DNA from: Fratercula arctica
Lineage: Eukaryota > Chordata > Aves > Charadriiformes > Alcidae
Length of the DNA stretch: 64,000 nucleotides
Direction: 5' to 3'
Assembly (NCBI GenBank): GCA_947846985.1
Contig: CANTUZ010000021.1
Coordinates: 364,711 to 428,710, forward strand
Part shown: positions 1 to 10,508 of the stretch, one piece after another
Layout of the letters: each line of letters starts with the position of its first letter
Numbering within the stretch: position 1 is the stretch's first letter
Made by a program: the position numbers and the translations under genes
Notes under the pieces: generated by a model
Told to the model about the DNA's origin: nothing
The model's input: the letters and a program-made list of their open reading frames with translations, nothing else
Database searches by the model: none

Positions 1-3000
1 AGAACTGCATCCAGCCTGGTCTTGAAAGTCTCCAGAGAAGGGGTCTCCACACCCTCCCTGGGCAGCCTGTTCCAGTGCTCTGTCACCCTCACCATAAAGA
101 AGTTTTTTCTCATATTTGATCGGAACTTCCTATGTTCCAGCTTGTGCCCATTACCCCTCGTCCTGTTACTGGGAACCACTGAAAAGAGTCTGACTCCATC
201 CTCCTTAAAGCCATCCTTTAGATACTTGTAAACATTAATAAGGTCTCCCCTCTGCCTTCTCTTCTCCAGGCTAAAGAGTCCCAGCTCTTTCCGCCTTTCC
301 TCATAAGGGAGATGCTCCAATCCCTCCATCATCTTTGTTGCCCTACGCTGGACTCTCTCCAGTAGTTCCCTGTCTCTCTTGAACTAGGGAGCCCAGAACT
401 GGACACAGTTTTCCAGTTGTGGCCTCACCAGTGCAGAGGAGAGGGGGAGAATGACCTCCCTTGACCTGCTGGCCGCACTCTTCCCTATGCAGCCCAGAAT
501 TCCATTGGCCTTCTTGGCGACAAGGGCACATTGCTTGCTCATGGATAATTTACTGTCTACCAAGATCCCCAGATCCTTTTCTTCAGAGCTGCTTTCCAGC
601 AGGTCCACCCCTAACCTATACTGGTGCCTGACATTCTTCCTCCCCAGATGCAGGACCCTACACTTGTCCTTGTTGAACCTCATTAGGTTCTTCTCCGCCC
701 AGCTCTCCAGCCTGTCCAGGTCAAGCTGGATGGCAGCACGGCCCTCTGGGGTGTCAGCCACCCCACCCAGTTTGGTATCATCAGCAAACTTGCTGAGGGT
801 ACACTCTGTCCCCTCGTCCAGGTCATTGATGAATATGTTAAACAATACTGGTCCAAGTGTTGACCCCTGGGGGACACCACTGGTTACAGGCCTCCAACTC
901 GAGCCTGCTCCATTAATCACAACCCTCTGAGTCCTGTCACGCAGCCAGCTCTCAATCCACCTCACTGTCCCCTTGTCTAGTCCACACTTCCTCAGTTTCC
1001 TAAGGAGGATGTTATGAGAGACAGTGTCAAAAGCCTTGCTGAAGTCAAAGTAGATGAGATCTGCTGCTCTGTCCTCATCCAGCCAACCAGTTATAACATC
1101 ATAGAAGGCTATGAGATTGGTCAAGCATGATTTACCCTTGGTAAATCCATGTTGACCACTTCCAAGAACTTCCTGCTCCTGAACGTGCTTGGATATGACA
1201 TCCGGAATGAGTCACTCCATTACCTTCCCAGGAACAGAGGTGAGACTAACTGGTCTGTATTTCCCTGAGTCCTCCTTCTTGCCCTTTTTGAAGACTGGAG
1301 TCATACTGGCCTTCCTCCAGTCCTCAGGCACCTCTCCTGTTCTCCATGACCTTTCAAAGATGACAGAGAGTAGCCAAGCAACAACATCTGCCAGCTCTCT
1401 CAGCACTCGCGGGTGCATCTCATCAGGGCCCACGGACTTATGGATGTCCAGTTTGGCCAAGTGGCCTCTAACCTGATCTTCCTCTACTGGCAAAAACTCT
1501 TCCTCTCTCCAGACCTTCCACCTTGCCTCCAGGGCCTGGGATTCATGAGGGACAGCTTTAGTAGTGAAGACTGTAGCAAAAAAGGCATTCAGTAGCTCTG
1601 CCTTCTCTGTGTCTTCCACTACTAGGGCACCCATCTCATTTGTTAGTGGGCCTACATTTTCCCTAGTCTTCCTTTTTCTATTGATATACTGAGAGAACCT
1701 CTTCTTGTCATCTTCAACCGTGGTGGCCAAGATGAGTTCTGCTTGAGCTTTGGCCCTTCCAATTTTCACCCTGCATAGCTTCACTACATCTTGGTATTTT
1801 TCATAAGTAGCCAACCCCCTTGTCCAAAGATCATGAACTTTCCTTTTTTTCCTGAGGTCCAGCCAAAGCTCTCTATTTAGCCAGGCTGGTCTACTTCCCT
1901 GTCTGCTCGTTTTTAGGGACTTGGGGATGGCTTTCTCCTGTGCTTTTAAGAGTTCCTCCTTGAAGTAAGACCAGCCTTCCTGGGTACCTTTGCCCTTCAG
2001 GACCGTCCCCCAAGGGACACTCTCAACCACGCTCCTAAGCAGGCCAAAGTTTACCCTTCGGAAATCTAAGGAGGCAGTTCTGCTGGCTCCCCACCTTGCT
2101 TCACCAAGAGTCGAAAATTCTATCATTTCATGATCAGTCTGCCCAAGACGACCTCCAATCTTTACATCCCCTACAAGACCTTCTCTGTTAACAAGCAGCA
2201 GGTCCAGTAGGGCACTTTCCCTAGTTGGCTCCCTCACCAGCTGTGTTAGGAAGTTCTCTTCCACACACTCCAGGAATCTCTGGGGCTGTTCCCTCTCTGC
2301 TGTGTTATATTTCCAGCAGACGTCTGGGAAGCTGAGGTCCCCCATAAGAACAAGGGCGAGCGATTGCAAGACCTCTGCCAGCTGCTTATAGAATATTTCA
2401 TCGGCCTCTACATCCTGGTTGGGGGGTCTACAACAAACTCCCACCACGATGTCCGGCTTATTGGCCTTCCCCTTGATTTTTATCCATTAACACTCAACAA
2501 CGTTGTCATGCACATTGTTAAGTTCTTGGCATTCAAAACTGTCCCTGACATAGAGGGCCATCCCACCACCTCTCCTTCCTTGCCTATCCCTTCTGAAGAG
2601 TTGACAGCCGTCAATCACCGCACTCCAGTTGTGCGTGTCTTCCCACCACATTTCTGTGATGGCAACTATATCATCGTTTCCCTGCTGTACAATGGCCTCC
2701 AACTCTCCCTGTTTATTGCCCATGCTGTGTGCATTCGCGTAGATTTGCTTCAGCTGGGCTAATTGCCTTGCCACTTTACTGGGGGGACAAGCCCTTATTC
2801 CCACCTGTCTGCACTCAGACATTTCTGCAGTTGCCAATCCATCACTACTCCTTATGTCTTTGCTAGCACATGGGTCATCATCTCCCACCTCCACTGTGAC
2901 AACAGGCTGCAAGACCTTGCTAGGGCTTTTACCCACCAGCACTGGCATGCTGCTCCCAGGCACCACTTTAATCACTCTGGTTACATCCCCATCCCCCTTC

Positions 3001-3002
3001 AA
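1..3002 (-). pseudogene. CR1 ORF2: endonuclease-reverse transcriptase, three in-frame stops
   Basis: This is the replicase of CR1. The N-terminal AP-type endonuclease (about 3002-2450) shows NAHSMGNKQ, ITEMWWED and RRDRQGRRGG. The reverse transcriptase (about 1500-650) shows [20 protein letters not shown] and the catalytic FADDTKLGG. The C-terminal domain ends with [15 protein letters not shown] sequence near position 50. One frame is kept from 3002 to beyond 384, broken only by TAA at 2487-2489, TGA at 1212-1214 and TAG at 384-386. I see no frameshift, so the copy is dead through point mutations. The start is taken just after the ORF1 stop, as is usual for CR1. Confidence 0.9.
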
Positions 3003-3004
3003 AC

Positions 3005-3926
3005 CTAGTTTAAAGCCCTTTCAATGAGTCCTGCTAACTCCTGTCCCAGAGTCCTTCTTCCCCTTTGGGTTAGGCTTTCCCCACCTATTGCCAGCATGCC
3101 TGGTGTCCTGTGTATCAATCCATGATCAAAGTAACCAAAGTTTTGCTGGTTGCACCAGCCTCTGAGCCAGGAGTTAATCTCCTGATCCTTCCAGTTTATC
3201 CCCTCATCAATCCCTGCACATGGTGGGATAGAGGAGGACTTGTGTCCCTTAATCAGCCGTGCCAGGGCTCTGAAGTCTCTCTTCATTGCTCTTAGACTTC
3301 TGATAGCTATGTTGTCATTACCTACTTGAAATATCAGCAGTGGACAATAATCTGAGGGCCAAACCAGGGTAGGGAGTTTCCTCCATATATCCTTAATCCT
3401 GGCCCCAGGGAGGCATCTTACTTCTGTGTGGGATGGCTCCGGCCAACAGACAGGGCCCTCTGTTCCCCTCAGAAGGGAGTCACCTACTACAATTACCTTT
3501 CTTTTTTTTCTTGGTTGAAGAGGTCCGGAGCCATGGGGGTGAGTGATTAGCCCTGTGTGACTCACTAGATGGATCATCCTCCCCACCCTCATTTGCCTGG
3601 CCCTCAAATTCCAAAGCCCCATACCTATTATGCAGAGGCAACTGGTAAGGCGAGAGGGGCCGGGAGGGCCTCTGCTTGCCTCTCCGGGGGGGAGGGGGGA
3701 ATCTGTTTCCATTCCCCCTGTCCCTTAAGTCTGCTCCTTCTGCCTGGTGACAGGAGGGGAGGGGATCATCTGCTTCTGCGGGAGCTTCTTCCTGCAGCCT
3801 TTTCCTCAGGGTATGGCTCCACCAATCTATTTCGCTTTCACGCTCTCTAATGCTCCTCAACCTTTTCACCTTCTCCTTCAGTTCGACCATCTGCCTGAGG
3901 AGATCGCTCATCTGATCACACCGCAC
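3005..3926 (-). pseudogene. CR1 ORF1: coiled coil plus SGNH/GDSL esterase domain, frameshifted
   Basis: ORF1 of the same element. The first part (3926-3480) opens with CxxC-like sequence and a charged heptad-like stretch (LLRQMVELKEKVKRLRS) that should form a coiled coil. The second part (3712-3005) carries the esterase domain with block I VVGDSLLRG, followed by PGARIKDI and a C-terminal GRRTLGQELAGL. The two parts lie in different frames. The shift lies in the A-rich run of the coding strand near 3498-3511 (a T run on the plus strand), so ORF1 is broken once. ORF1 proteins of this kind bind RNA, and the esterase is typical of CR1 and L3 clades. The natural start lies a little upstream, close to the LTR insertion at 3969. 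Confidence 0.85.
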
Positions 3927-3963
3927 ACAGGCCGCGTCTCTGGCTCCCTCAGCTACCAGTGCC

Positions 3964-4455
3964 AGGCTTGTTATGAATACTCCGAGTCTGTGTGGAGTTT
4001 AATAAAGGTTTATTAGATAAGGAAGCAAAAGCAGCGCTGGGCGGCCGGGGAGTCGCAGCTCCACCGAGGCTCGCAACTTTACTTATCGCGAACAACTCCT
4101 CTTATCTTCGCGGAGGCGTGCTTCATCAGGTCGGTGGAGTCGGGGTTTCCGTTACACAAAAAAAACCGGTTAATATTTACATAAAGGATATAAGTTTGGC
4201 ACATAAATTGTTGCAAGACAGGGTTCATGGATGGTCGCACAAAGGTATCAGTTCCTATGGTAACACTATCTTGGCTCTCCTTTTAGCCCATATAAGGTTG
4301 TGTCTCATTAAGCTATAATTAAGTGAAATGTTTTTCCTGCTAATCTTTGCAGTTATCTTCAGGACGTTCCGCCTGGCAAAGCGGGGCAGTTCCGCCACTT
4401 TATGTCCACCTCTCTCTTATCAGCAAATTACTTCTTGGGTATCTATTACAAGGCT
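3964..4455. repeat. Target site duplication aggct flanking the solo LTR
   Basis: Identical 5-mers aggct at 3964-3968 and 4451-4455 border the LTR. The CR1 right of the insertion continues with the 5' UTR sequence also seen in the second long CR1 near 62180. Confidence 0.85.
3969..4450 (-). mobile_element. Solo LTR (482 bp) inserted in CR1, 5-bp TSD
   Basis: The insert begins TGTTATGAAT and ends ATTACA. It is flanked by a perfect direct repeat aggct (3964-3968 and 4451-4455). The CR1 5' region resumes exactly at the right flank, so the borders are secure. On the minus strand an AATAAA lies about 40 bp from the 3' end (near 4003-4010) and TATA-like words lie upstream, which favours minus orientation. 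No internal retroviral genes are present, so this is a solo LTR left by LTR-LTR recombination. A 5-bp duplication fits an ERVL- or ERVK-type element. The family is not identified. Confidence 0.88.
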
Positions 4456-5140
4456 CAGGCACTCACTGCAGCCTGAGACCTGCACGGCTGCGTATTAGAG
4501 CGGGAGCTCCGTCTGTGTTCCCACGTCCTTCATTACAAGGGCTTTCGGCCGTTTTGTTGCCATTTCCTTCTCTTGAGCCAGACGGGGGCACTCGCTACCG
4601 GCTGCTTCCCGCGCTCGCTGCACACGCGCCACTGGCGCCCCGCTCGCGCTGGAACGTTGAGCGAGGAGCCGCCTTCGACTTCGCGGCGGCTCGGCCGGCA
4701 CGCCCCCTACCACGCCAGCCTCACGCGCGCCTCGCGCGATCCCTGCCCCCTCTCGAGCCTCGCCGCTGTCCCCGGGCCGGAGGCCCCCCCTCCGTCGTAA
4801 TCCAGCTCCCGTTCGAAGGAGGCGGCGCCCTCCGCGCGGTCCTGGCCGGGTCGGCAGCCCCTCAGCGCTCTCACGCGCGAACTGCCCTGCAAAGTGCTGT
4901 GACCGAACTGGTGCGTAGCGCCCTGTTCAGCCGCCCTCTTCGCCAGCCCAGGAAGTCCACCCGCGCCGTGGTGCTCCCGGGTGGTTCCGCGGGCGACGCC
5001 CGGGCAGCGCCCACTCGCCGCTTCTTTGCTCAGGGCGCTCCCGAAGGGCTCCTTTTATGAGGGGGGGTGGTCCCGCCCCGCCTCCTGCAGGCCTGCACCG
5101 GGGGCGCTGCCTCCGCCCTCGGCTCCTCAGCGGCCTCCGC
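4451..5140 (-). mobile_element. CR1: CR1 5' UTR, CpG-rich promoter region
   Basis: This is the continuation of the CR1 beyond the solo LTR. Its first 60 bp match the 5' UTR of the copy at 62180-62240 (ctgcagcctgagacct). The rest is very GC-rich with many intact CpGs, for example around 4600-4760, as expected for the internal promoter of a full-length CR1. The far end is cut by the ERV junction at 5140/5141. No host exon is evident here. Intact CpGs suggest either youth or protection from methylation. Confidence 0.7.
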
Positions 5141-5364
5141 TGGTATTAAGAAAAATAAGAAATACTCCACAACAATTGGAAGAAGCAGAATTGATCTATG
5201 AACAAAACAAGTGGATTAAGCAAAATGAAAGTTATGGCTCAAGCCAAATGTAGTATAAAAGACAAAAGGGAGGAATTGTGAAAAATGGTGAAGGTATTGT
5301 TGGCTTTCGCAATAATAACAAGGCTATAAATACTTGAATAATTAACCTTTAGTAAATTAGGAAA
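5141..5364 (+). repeat. Direct repeat of env tail + PPT + first 88 bp of LTR at the ERV's 5' end
   Basis: This block matches 12945-13168 at a constant offset of 7,804 bp with only two mismatches in 224 bp. It contains the 3' end of env, the polypurine tract and the first 88 bp of the LTR (TGTGAAAAAT at 5277). In a normal provirus the 5' LTR directly abuts host DNA, so an env tail upstream of it is out of place. The join to CR1 5' UTR has a tgg microhomology (5141-5143). Sequence similarity stops at 5364/13168. Confidence 0.93.
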
Positions 5365-5471
5365 TGTGAAAAATGGTGAAATTGGGTGCTTGACTGCTGT
5401 AGTAAGCGGAAGACAGCCCCGGGAATTTGGGTGCTTGACTGCTGGGGTAAGCGGAAGACAGCCCCAGGGAA
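5365..5471 (+). promoter_or_regulatory. Retroviral leader with two 45-bp tandem repeats, each holding a GTAAG splice-donor-like site
   Basis: The leader opens with a second copy of the LTR start (16 bp, TGTGAAAAATGGTGAA at 5365). Two copies of a 45-bp unit then begin at 5383 and 5428. Each unit contains GTAAGCGG (GT at 5402 and 5447), a plausible 5' splice site upstream of gag. I see no primer binding site complementary to a tRNA 3' end. The rest of the 5' LTR and the PBS are presumably deleted. Confidence 0.65.
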
Positions 5472-6998
5472 ATGGGACAAAAGATAAGTAAAAAGAGTCC
5501 CAGGGAAAAGGGGAGCGAGAAAGTGCCGGCAGATATACCCCAAGACAGTCCCTTGGGGATAAAATTGGCTAATTGGAATATTGATCCGGATACTAAAAAT
5601 AAGGATAAAGTTAAAATGATTCAGTATTGTATGACAGAATGGACAAAGGAACCTATACGACCAGACCATTTGTATTGGCCTAGGTATGGGTCCTTTGAAG
5701 GGTGGATATGCCAGGCTTTAAACCTTTATGTAAACTCTAAAGAATCATTCAGCCCAGAGGAGAGTGAATATGCCTCCTGCTGGAAAGGGGAGATTTGGCC
5801 AAAAGGAATTAGTACCTTTAAAATATCTGAGATCTCAAGGGAAGAAAAGGAGAAGCGGTGGGATCCTCTGGAAGTTTTGCCCCCTCCCTACCACCTCCCT
5901 CCAACAGCTCCCCCTTCTCCTGGAAAAGAGCTGACACCTAGTGCTAGGGGAAGGTCGGACAGGTCCCAGAGGTTACGGAGGAAAACTTCTGTTAAAGTAA
6001 AGGAATTGGAAGACCAAGACACAGTGCAAGAAACACCAGGAATTAGTTTATTCCCCTTAAGGGAAGTACCCCTGGGGGGAGCACAAGGGGGGATAGGATT
6101 TGTAAACGTCCCTTTGACTTCCACTGAAGTCAGGAACTTTAAAAAGGAATTGAAAGGGTTACTGGAAGATCCAATAGGCCTGTCAGAACAATTAGACCAA
6201 TTCCTAGGCCCTAGTATTTATACCTGGGAGGAAATGCAGTCGGTAATAAGTATAATATTTTCTCCCGAAGAACGGCAAATGATTAGAACAGCTGGGATGA
6301 GAATTTGGGAAAGGGAAAATCAGCAAGGCCCACCTGGGGACCAGAAGATGCCAATAGTACACCCAAATTGGAATCAAAATGATGTAGAGGGTCGCAGGAA
6401 CATGAGTGATTACCGAAATTTAATTATTAAAGGTATAAAAGAAGCCGCCCCTAGGGGGCAGAATGTAACCAAAGCGTTCGATGGGCAGCAGGGAAGGGAG
6501 GAAACCCCGACCGAATGGCTTGAAAGGCTGCGACGTAACATGAGACAGTACTCGGGAATAGATTCAGAGAGTCCCGCGGGGCAAACATTACTGAGAGTTC
6601 AATTTGTTACACACGCCTGGCCAGACATTCGGAGAAAATTAGAGAAACTAGAGGATTGGCAGGATCGGGGCCTGAACGAGTTATTGAGGGAAGCTCAGAA
6701 AGTATATGTACGAAGGGATGAGGAGAAGGCTAAAGCAAAAGCTAAAATCATGGTAGCCACCCTGAGGGAAGGAAATATTCAGAAAAATCCCAGGGTGATG
6801 GGGGGGGTGGGACGAAATCCTGAAAGGCGGGAGGAGACTTTTAGACGGAATCTGATCCCTCCCAGAAGGGGACCATCGGGAGCTGAAAAAAGGAACGAAG
6901 GAAGTGGGTGTTTCTATTGTGGGAAACTTGGGCATTTTAAGAAGGAATGTCCTCAGAGGGATAAAGATCAGAAAATATTTAGAGAAATTGAGGATTAG
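5472..6998 (+). CDS. gag: ERV Gag polyprotein (intact, 508 residues)
   Basis: Structural precursor that builds the virion core. It begins MGQ, so Gly2 could be myristoylated and the matrix domain directed to the plasma membrane. A PPPY late-domain motif lies at residues 137-140 in a proline-rich stretch, as in the p12-like region of gammaretroviruses, and would recruit ESCRT through NEDD4-type ligases. The capsid region spans about 200-430. A highly charged Arg/Lys/Glu stretch follows, and one CCHC zinc knuckle (CFYC...H...C, residues 480-493) marks nucleocapsid. The frame is fully open and ends in TAG (6996-6998), followed in frame by pro-pol. Its length is near that of gammaretroviral Gag. 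There is no sign of decay. Confidence 0.95.
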   Translation: MGQKISKKSPREKGSEKVPADIPQDSPLGIKLANWNIDPDTKNKDKVKMIQYCMTEWTKEPIRPDHLYWPRYGSFEGWICQALNLYVNSKESFSPEESEYASCWKGEIWPKGISTFKISEISREEKEKRWDPLEVLPPPYHLPPTAPPSPGKELTPSARGRSDRSQRLRRKTSVKVKELEDQDTVQETPGISLFPLREVPLGGAQGGIGFVNVPLTSTEVRNFKKELKGLLEDPIGLSEQLDQFLGPSIYTWEEMQSVISIIFSPEERQMIRTAGMRIWERENQQGPPGDQKMPIVHPNWNQNDVEGRRNMSDYRNLIIKGIKEAAPRGQNVTKAFDGQQGREETPTEWLERLRRNMRQYSGIDSESPAGQTLLRVQFVTHAWPDIRRKLEKLEDWQDRGLNELLREAQKVYVRRDEEKAKAKAKIMVATLREGNIQKNPRVMGGVGRNPERREETFRRNLIPPRRGPSGAEKRNEGSGCFYCGKLGHFKKECPQRDKDQKIFREIED

Positions 6999-7046
6999 GG
7001 GTGTCAGGGGCTCTACCTCCTGGGGGATAGCTATCACCTTGAGCCC
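6990..7046 (+). promoter_or_regulatory. Probable stop-codon readthrough site between gag and pro-pol
   Basis: The gag TAG (6996-6998) is followed immediately by a G-rich run (GGG TGT CAG GGG). The same frame stays open through 7047 into protease. This is the arrangement by which gammaretroviruses make Gag-Pol: suppression of a UAG aided by a 3' pseudoknot. I infer the mechanism from the frame and context. No structure was computed. Confidence 0.75.
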
Positions 7047-10000
7047 TTGATAAACCTAAGAGTGGGTCCCCAGGAGGAAGTATTAGAATTTCTAGTAGAT
7101 ACAGGAGCTGAGCGAACTTGTGTTTGTAACATACCTAAAGGATGCATTATAAGTAAAGAAGTAATTAATGTAAGGGGAGCAAAAGGGGAAAGTTTTAAAG
7201 CCCCAGTGATCAGGCAGGTGGTTTTTGAAGGTAATGACAAAATAGGTGTAGGGAATATCTTGTTAGTGCCTGGAGCTGGGTGCAATTTGTTAGGAAGAGA
7301 CTTGCAGATCCAGCTGGGGGTTGGAGTAATCCCCGAGGAGGGGAAAATGATTGCAAAAATATTGAGATTAAGTCAGGAAGACGAATCCAAAATTAATCAG
7401 CAAGTTTGGGCTGCAGCCGGTAACAGAGGAGGTCTAAATATCCAACCAATCAAAGTCTCTATAGAAAGGGAAAATCACCCCATACGAGTCAGGCAGTACC
7501 CCATTTCAATGGAGGGAAAAAAAGGCCTCCAACCAGTCATTGAAGGACTCATCTCTGATGGGACCCTCGAACCTTGTATGTCTCCTCATAACACTCCTAT
7601 CCTACCTGTAAAGAAACCTGACGGGACATATAGGTTGGTGCAAGACTTACGGGAAGTAAATAAGAGAACTCTGACTCGGTACCCTGTTGTACCGAACCCT
7701 TATACCCTTCTGAGCAAAGTTCCCCCGGAACATAGCTGGTTCAGTGTGGTGGATTTAAAAGATGCATTTTGGGCATGTCCCCTGGCTGAGGAAAGTCGAG
7801 ATATCTTTGCTTTTGAATGGGAGGACCCAAACACCGGACGTAAACAGCAGCTTAGATGGACAAAGCTACCTCAAGGGTTTACGGAGTCTCCCAACCTGTT
7901 TGGACAGGCTATGGAGGAGCTGTTACAATCTTTTCACACCCCTCCGAAAACTCAAGTCACTCAGTATGTAGATGACTTATTAATATCAGGGGAAGAAGAA
8001 AATTTAGTCCGAGAAGTAACAATTCAGTTATTAAACTTTTTAGGAGAGAAAGGTTTAAGGGTTTCCAAGGGAAAGTTACAATTTGTAGAACCTGAAGTAC
8101 GATACTTAGGGCATATAATAAGTCAGGGAAGCCGTAAATTAAACCCCGAGAGGATTGCCGGAATAATATCCCTCCCACCCCCAGCTACAAGAAGAGAAGT
8201 AAGAAAGTTATTAGGACTACTAGGGTACTGTAGATTATGGATCGAGGGGTATACCTAGGCGGTGAAATTCTTATACGAGAAACTGACGGGGGAAGATAAG
8301 ATAGAATGGATGCAGAATGACAAAGAAAAACTAGAAGAACTAAAGTCAAAACTGATAAAAGCTCCGGTTCTGAGCCTACCATCATTAGAGAAACCCTTCT
8401 ATTTGTTTGTCAATGTGGAAGATGGGATAGCCCATGGAATTCTGGCCCAGGAATGGGGAGGGGTGAGGAAACCGGTAGCGTATTTATCAAAATTATTAGA
8501 TCCAGTCAGCCGAGGTTGGCCAATATGCATCCAAGCGGTAGCCGCTACCTCGATACTAGTGGAAGAAAGTCGAAAACTCACTTTCAGGGGTAAGCTAATA
8601 GTTCACACTCCACACACTGTACGGAATATCTTAAATCAGAAAGCAGATAAATGGTTGACAGATTCTAGGATGTTGAAATATGAGACTATCTTACTAGACA
8701 ACGAAGACCTAACCTTGGTAACAGATAAGAATCAAAATCCTGCCCAGTTTCTATATGGGGAACCTAAAGAGGAACTAGTACACAATTGTTTAGAATTAAT
8801 AAATTATCAGACAAAAATTAGAGAAGATTTGACCGACCAAGCCCTATCAGTAGGAGAAAAGATATACATAGATGGATCATCTAGGTGTATACAAGGGAAA
8901 AGAATGTCTGGGTATGCAATAATAGATGGGGGTAACATGACGATTATAGAAAAAGGAAAACTGCCACCTAATTGGTCTGCTCAAAGTTGTGAGTTATATG
9001 CCTTAAAAAGGGCATTAGAATTTCTAGCACATAAGGAAGGAACTATTTATACAGATTCTAGATATGCATTTGGGGTGGTACATACTTTTGGAAAAATCTG
9101 GGAAGAAAGAGGATTATTAACTTCAAAAGGAAAAGGACTAGTTCACGAGGGGTTAATATTGGAGGTATTAGAAGCTTTAACTCTACCTAAGGAAATTGCA
9201 GTAGTCCATGTAAAGGGGCATCAGAACGGATTAACACCAGAGATAAGGGGAAATAATCTAGCAGACCAAGAGGCGAAAGAGGCTGCTGAAAATGGGGAAG
9301 AGAAATTATTAGTTGTTCAACAAAGAAAAGAGGAGCGAGATAATATTCCTCAATTCACTGAAGCTGAAGAAAAGGAATTGACTAGAATAGGAGGAGAAAA
9401 GACTCCGGAAGGAAAATGGGTGTTGTCTGATGGGCGTCAGATAGTAAATAAAATATTAGCGAGAAAAATATTGGAGGAATTACATAGAGAAACCCACTGG
9501 GGAACACAGGCCATTTGCGATCACTTTCTTAGAAAATTTGGATGCATAGGAGTGTTTGGAGTAGCTAAACAAATCACCGATAGGTGTATAACTTGCCAAA
9601 AGGTAAATAAAAAGGTAATGAGAAAACCCATCCATGGAGGGCGGGAGTTGGCCTTACGCCCCTTTCAGAGTATACAAGTGGATTTTACAGAACTTCCACA
9701 AGTCCAAAGGTGGAAGTTCCTCTTGGTGTTAGTAGACCATCTTACCCATTGGGTGGAGGCAATTCCAGTCACTAGAACATCGGCTAATGTAGTAACAAAG
9801 ATCCTGCTAGAACAAATTATTCCTAGATATGGAATGGTTCATAGAATAGACTCTGACAGAGGAACGCATTTTACCTCCAAAATAATCACCCAGACAACTC
9901 AAGCCTTAGGTACTCAATGGGAGTTACACACTCCATGGCATCCCCAAAGCTCAGGAAGGGTTGAACGAATGAATCAGACTTTAAAAAAGGCGTTAACCAA

Positions 10001-10505
10001 ATTAATGATAGAAACTCAACTGTCATGGGTCAAGTGCCTCCCTTTAGCATTACTCAGGGTTCGAACTCAACCCAGAACGGATCTTGGAGTCTCTCCCTAT
10101 GAAATGATGTTTGGTTTGCCCTTCTTGGCTTCGCAGCAGGAAATGGCTACTTATGAAGGAGGGGAGGCTAGTATTAAACAATATGTAATGCAGATTGCAA
10201 AGAATTTGGAACAACTAAGACATAAAGGGTTGCTCCCACAAACTACCCTGTTGGATTTTAAGATCCATAATATTAAAATTGGAGAATGGGTTTTAGTAAA
10301 AACATGGAGAGAGCAATCTTTAACTCCCCAATGGGAAGGTCCCTTTCAGGTGCTGTTGACTACGGAAGCTGCAGTACGGACAAAGGAAAAAGGGTGGACT
10401 CACGCCAGCAGAATAAAAGGACCAGTAGAAGAACCTAGAGACTGGACTCTGACTTCAGCTCCCGGGGACACCAGACTCACCTTAAAACGCCAACCAACGC
10501 GGTGA
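6999..10505 (+). pseudogene. pol: ERV pro-pol: protease, reverse transcriptase, RNase H, integrase; one in-frame TAG
   Basis: Enzymatic polyprotein, in frame with gag. Protease has the active-site LVDTGAE near 7095-7118. Reverse transcriptase has LPQGF and the catalytic YVDD at 7965-7976. RNase H shows YIDGSS near 8866, ELYALKRAL, YTDSRYAF and HVKGHQNG. Integrase has an HHCC zinc domain (THWGTQ...CITCQ, about 9490-9600), DDE residues in QVDFTEL, RIDSDRGTHF and GRVERMNQ, and a GPF C-terminal domain. The frame is open across about 3.5 kb except for TAG at 8256-8258, between reverse transcriptase and its connection/RNase H part. The GTG at 8262 is a continuation of the same frame, not a new gene start. 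The stop looks like a single point change. Confidence 0.93.
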
Positions 10506-10508
10506 TGT

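Larger units (their letters stand above)
1..3968 (-). mobile_element. CR1: CR1 LINE, long copy, body (3' end cut by window edge)
   Basis: Minus-strand CR1 non-LTR retrotransposon. Reading from right to left it shows the ORF1 coiled-coil/esterase region (3926-3005), then ORF2 with endonuclease and reverse transcriptase (3002 to the left edge). Its 3' UTR lies beyond position 1. The element continues to the right at 4451-5140 after a solo LTR insertion that split it. The coding part is well preserved: ORF2 stays in one frame across about 2.6 kb with only a few in-frame stops, which suggests a rather young copy. Compare the second long copy at 58213-62610. Confidence 0.95.

Noticed and set aside
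451..930. Plus-strand ORF of 159 codons
   Set aside because: It is the reverse-strand shadow of the CR1 reverse transcriptase. Many similar plus or minus shadows occur in every CR1 here.
5365..5471. Primer binding site in the leader
   Set aside because: No 18-nt stretch starting TGG that I can match to a tRNA 3' end adjoins an LTR end. The PBS seems to be deleted.
8262..10505. Separate gene starting with GTG at 8262
   Set aside because: It is the continuation of pol in the same frame after the TAG at 8256. RNase H and integrase need no separate start.
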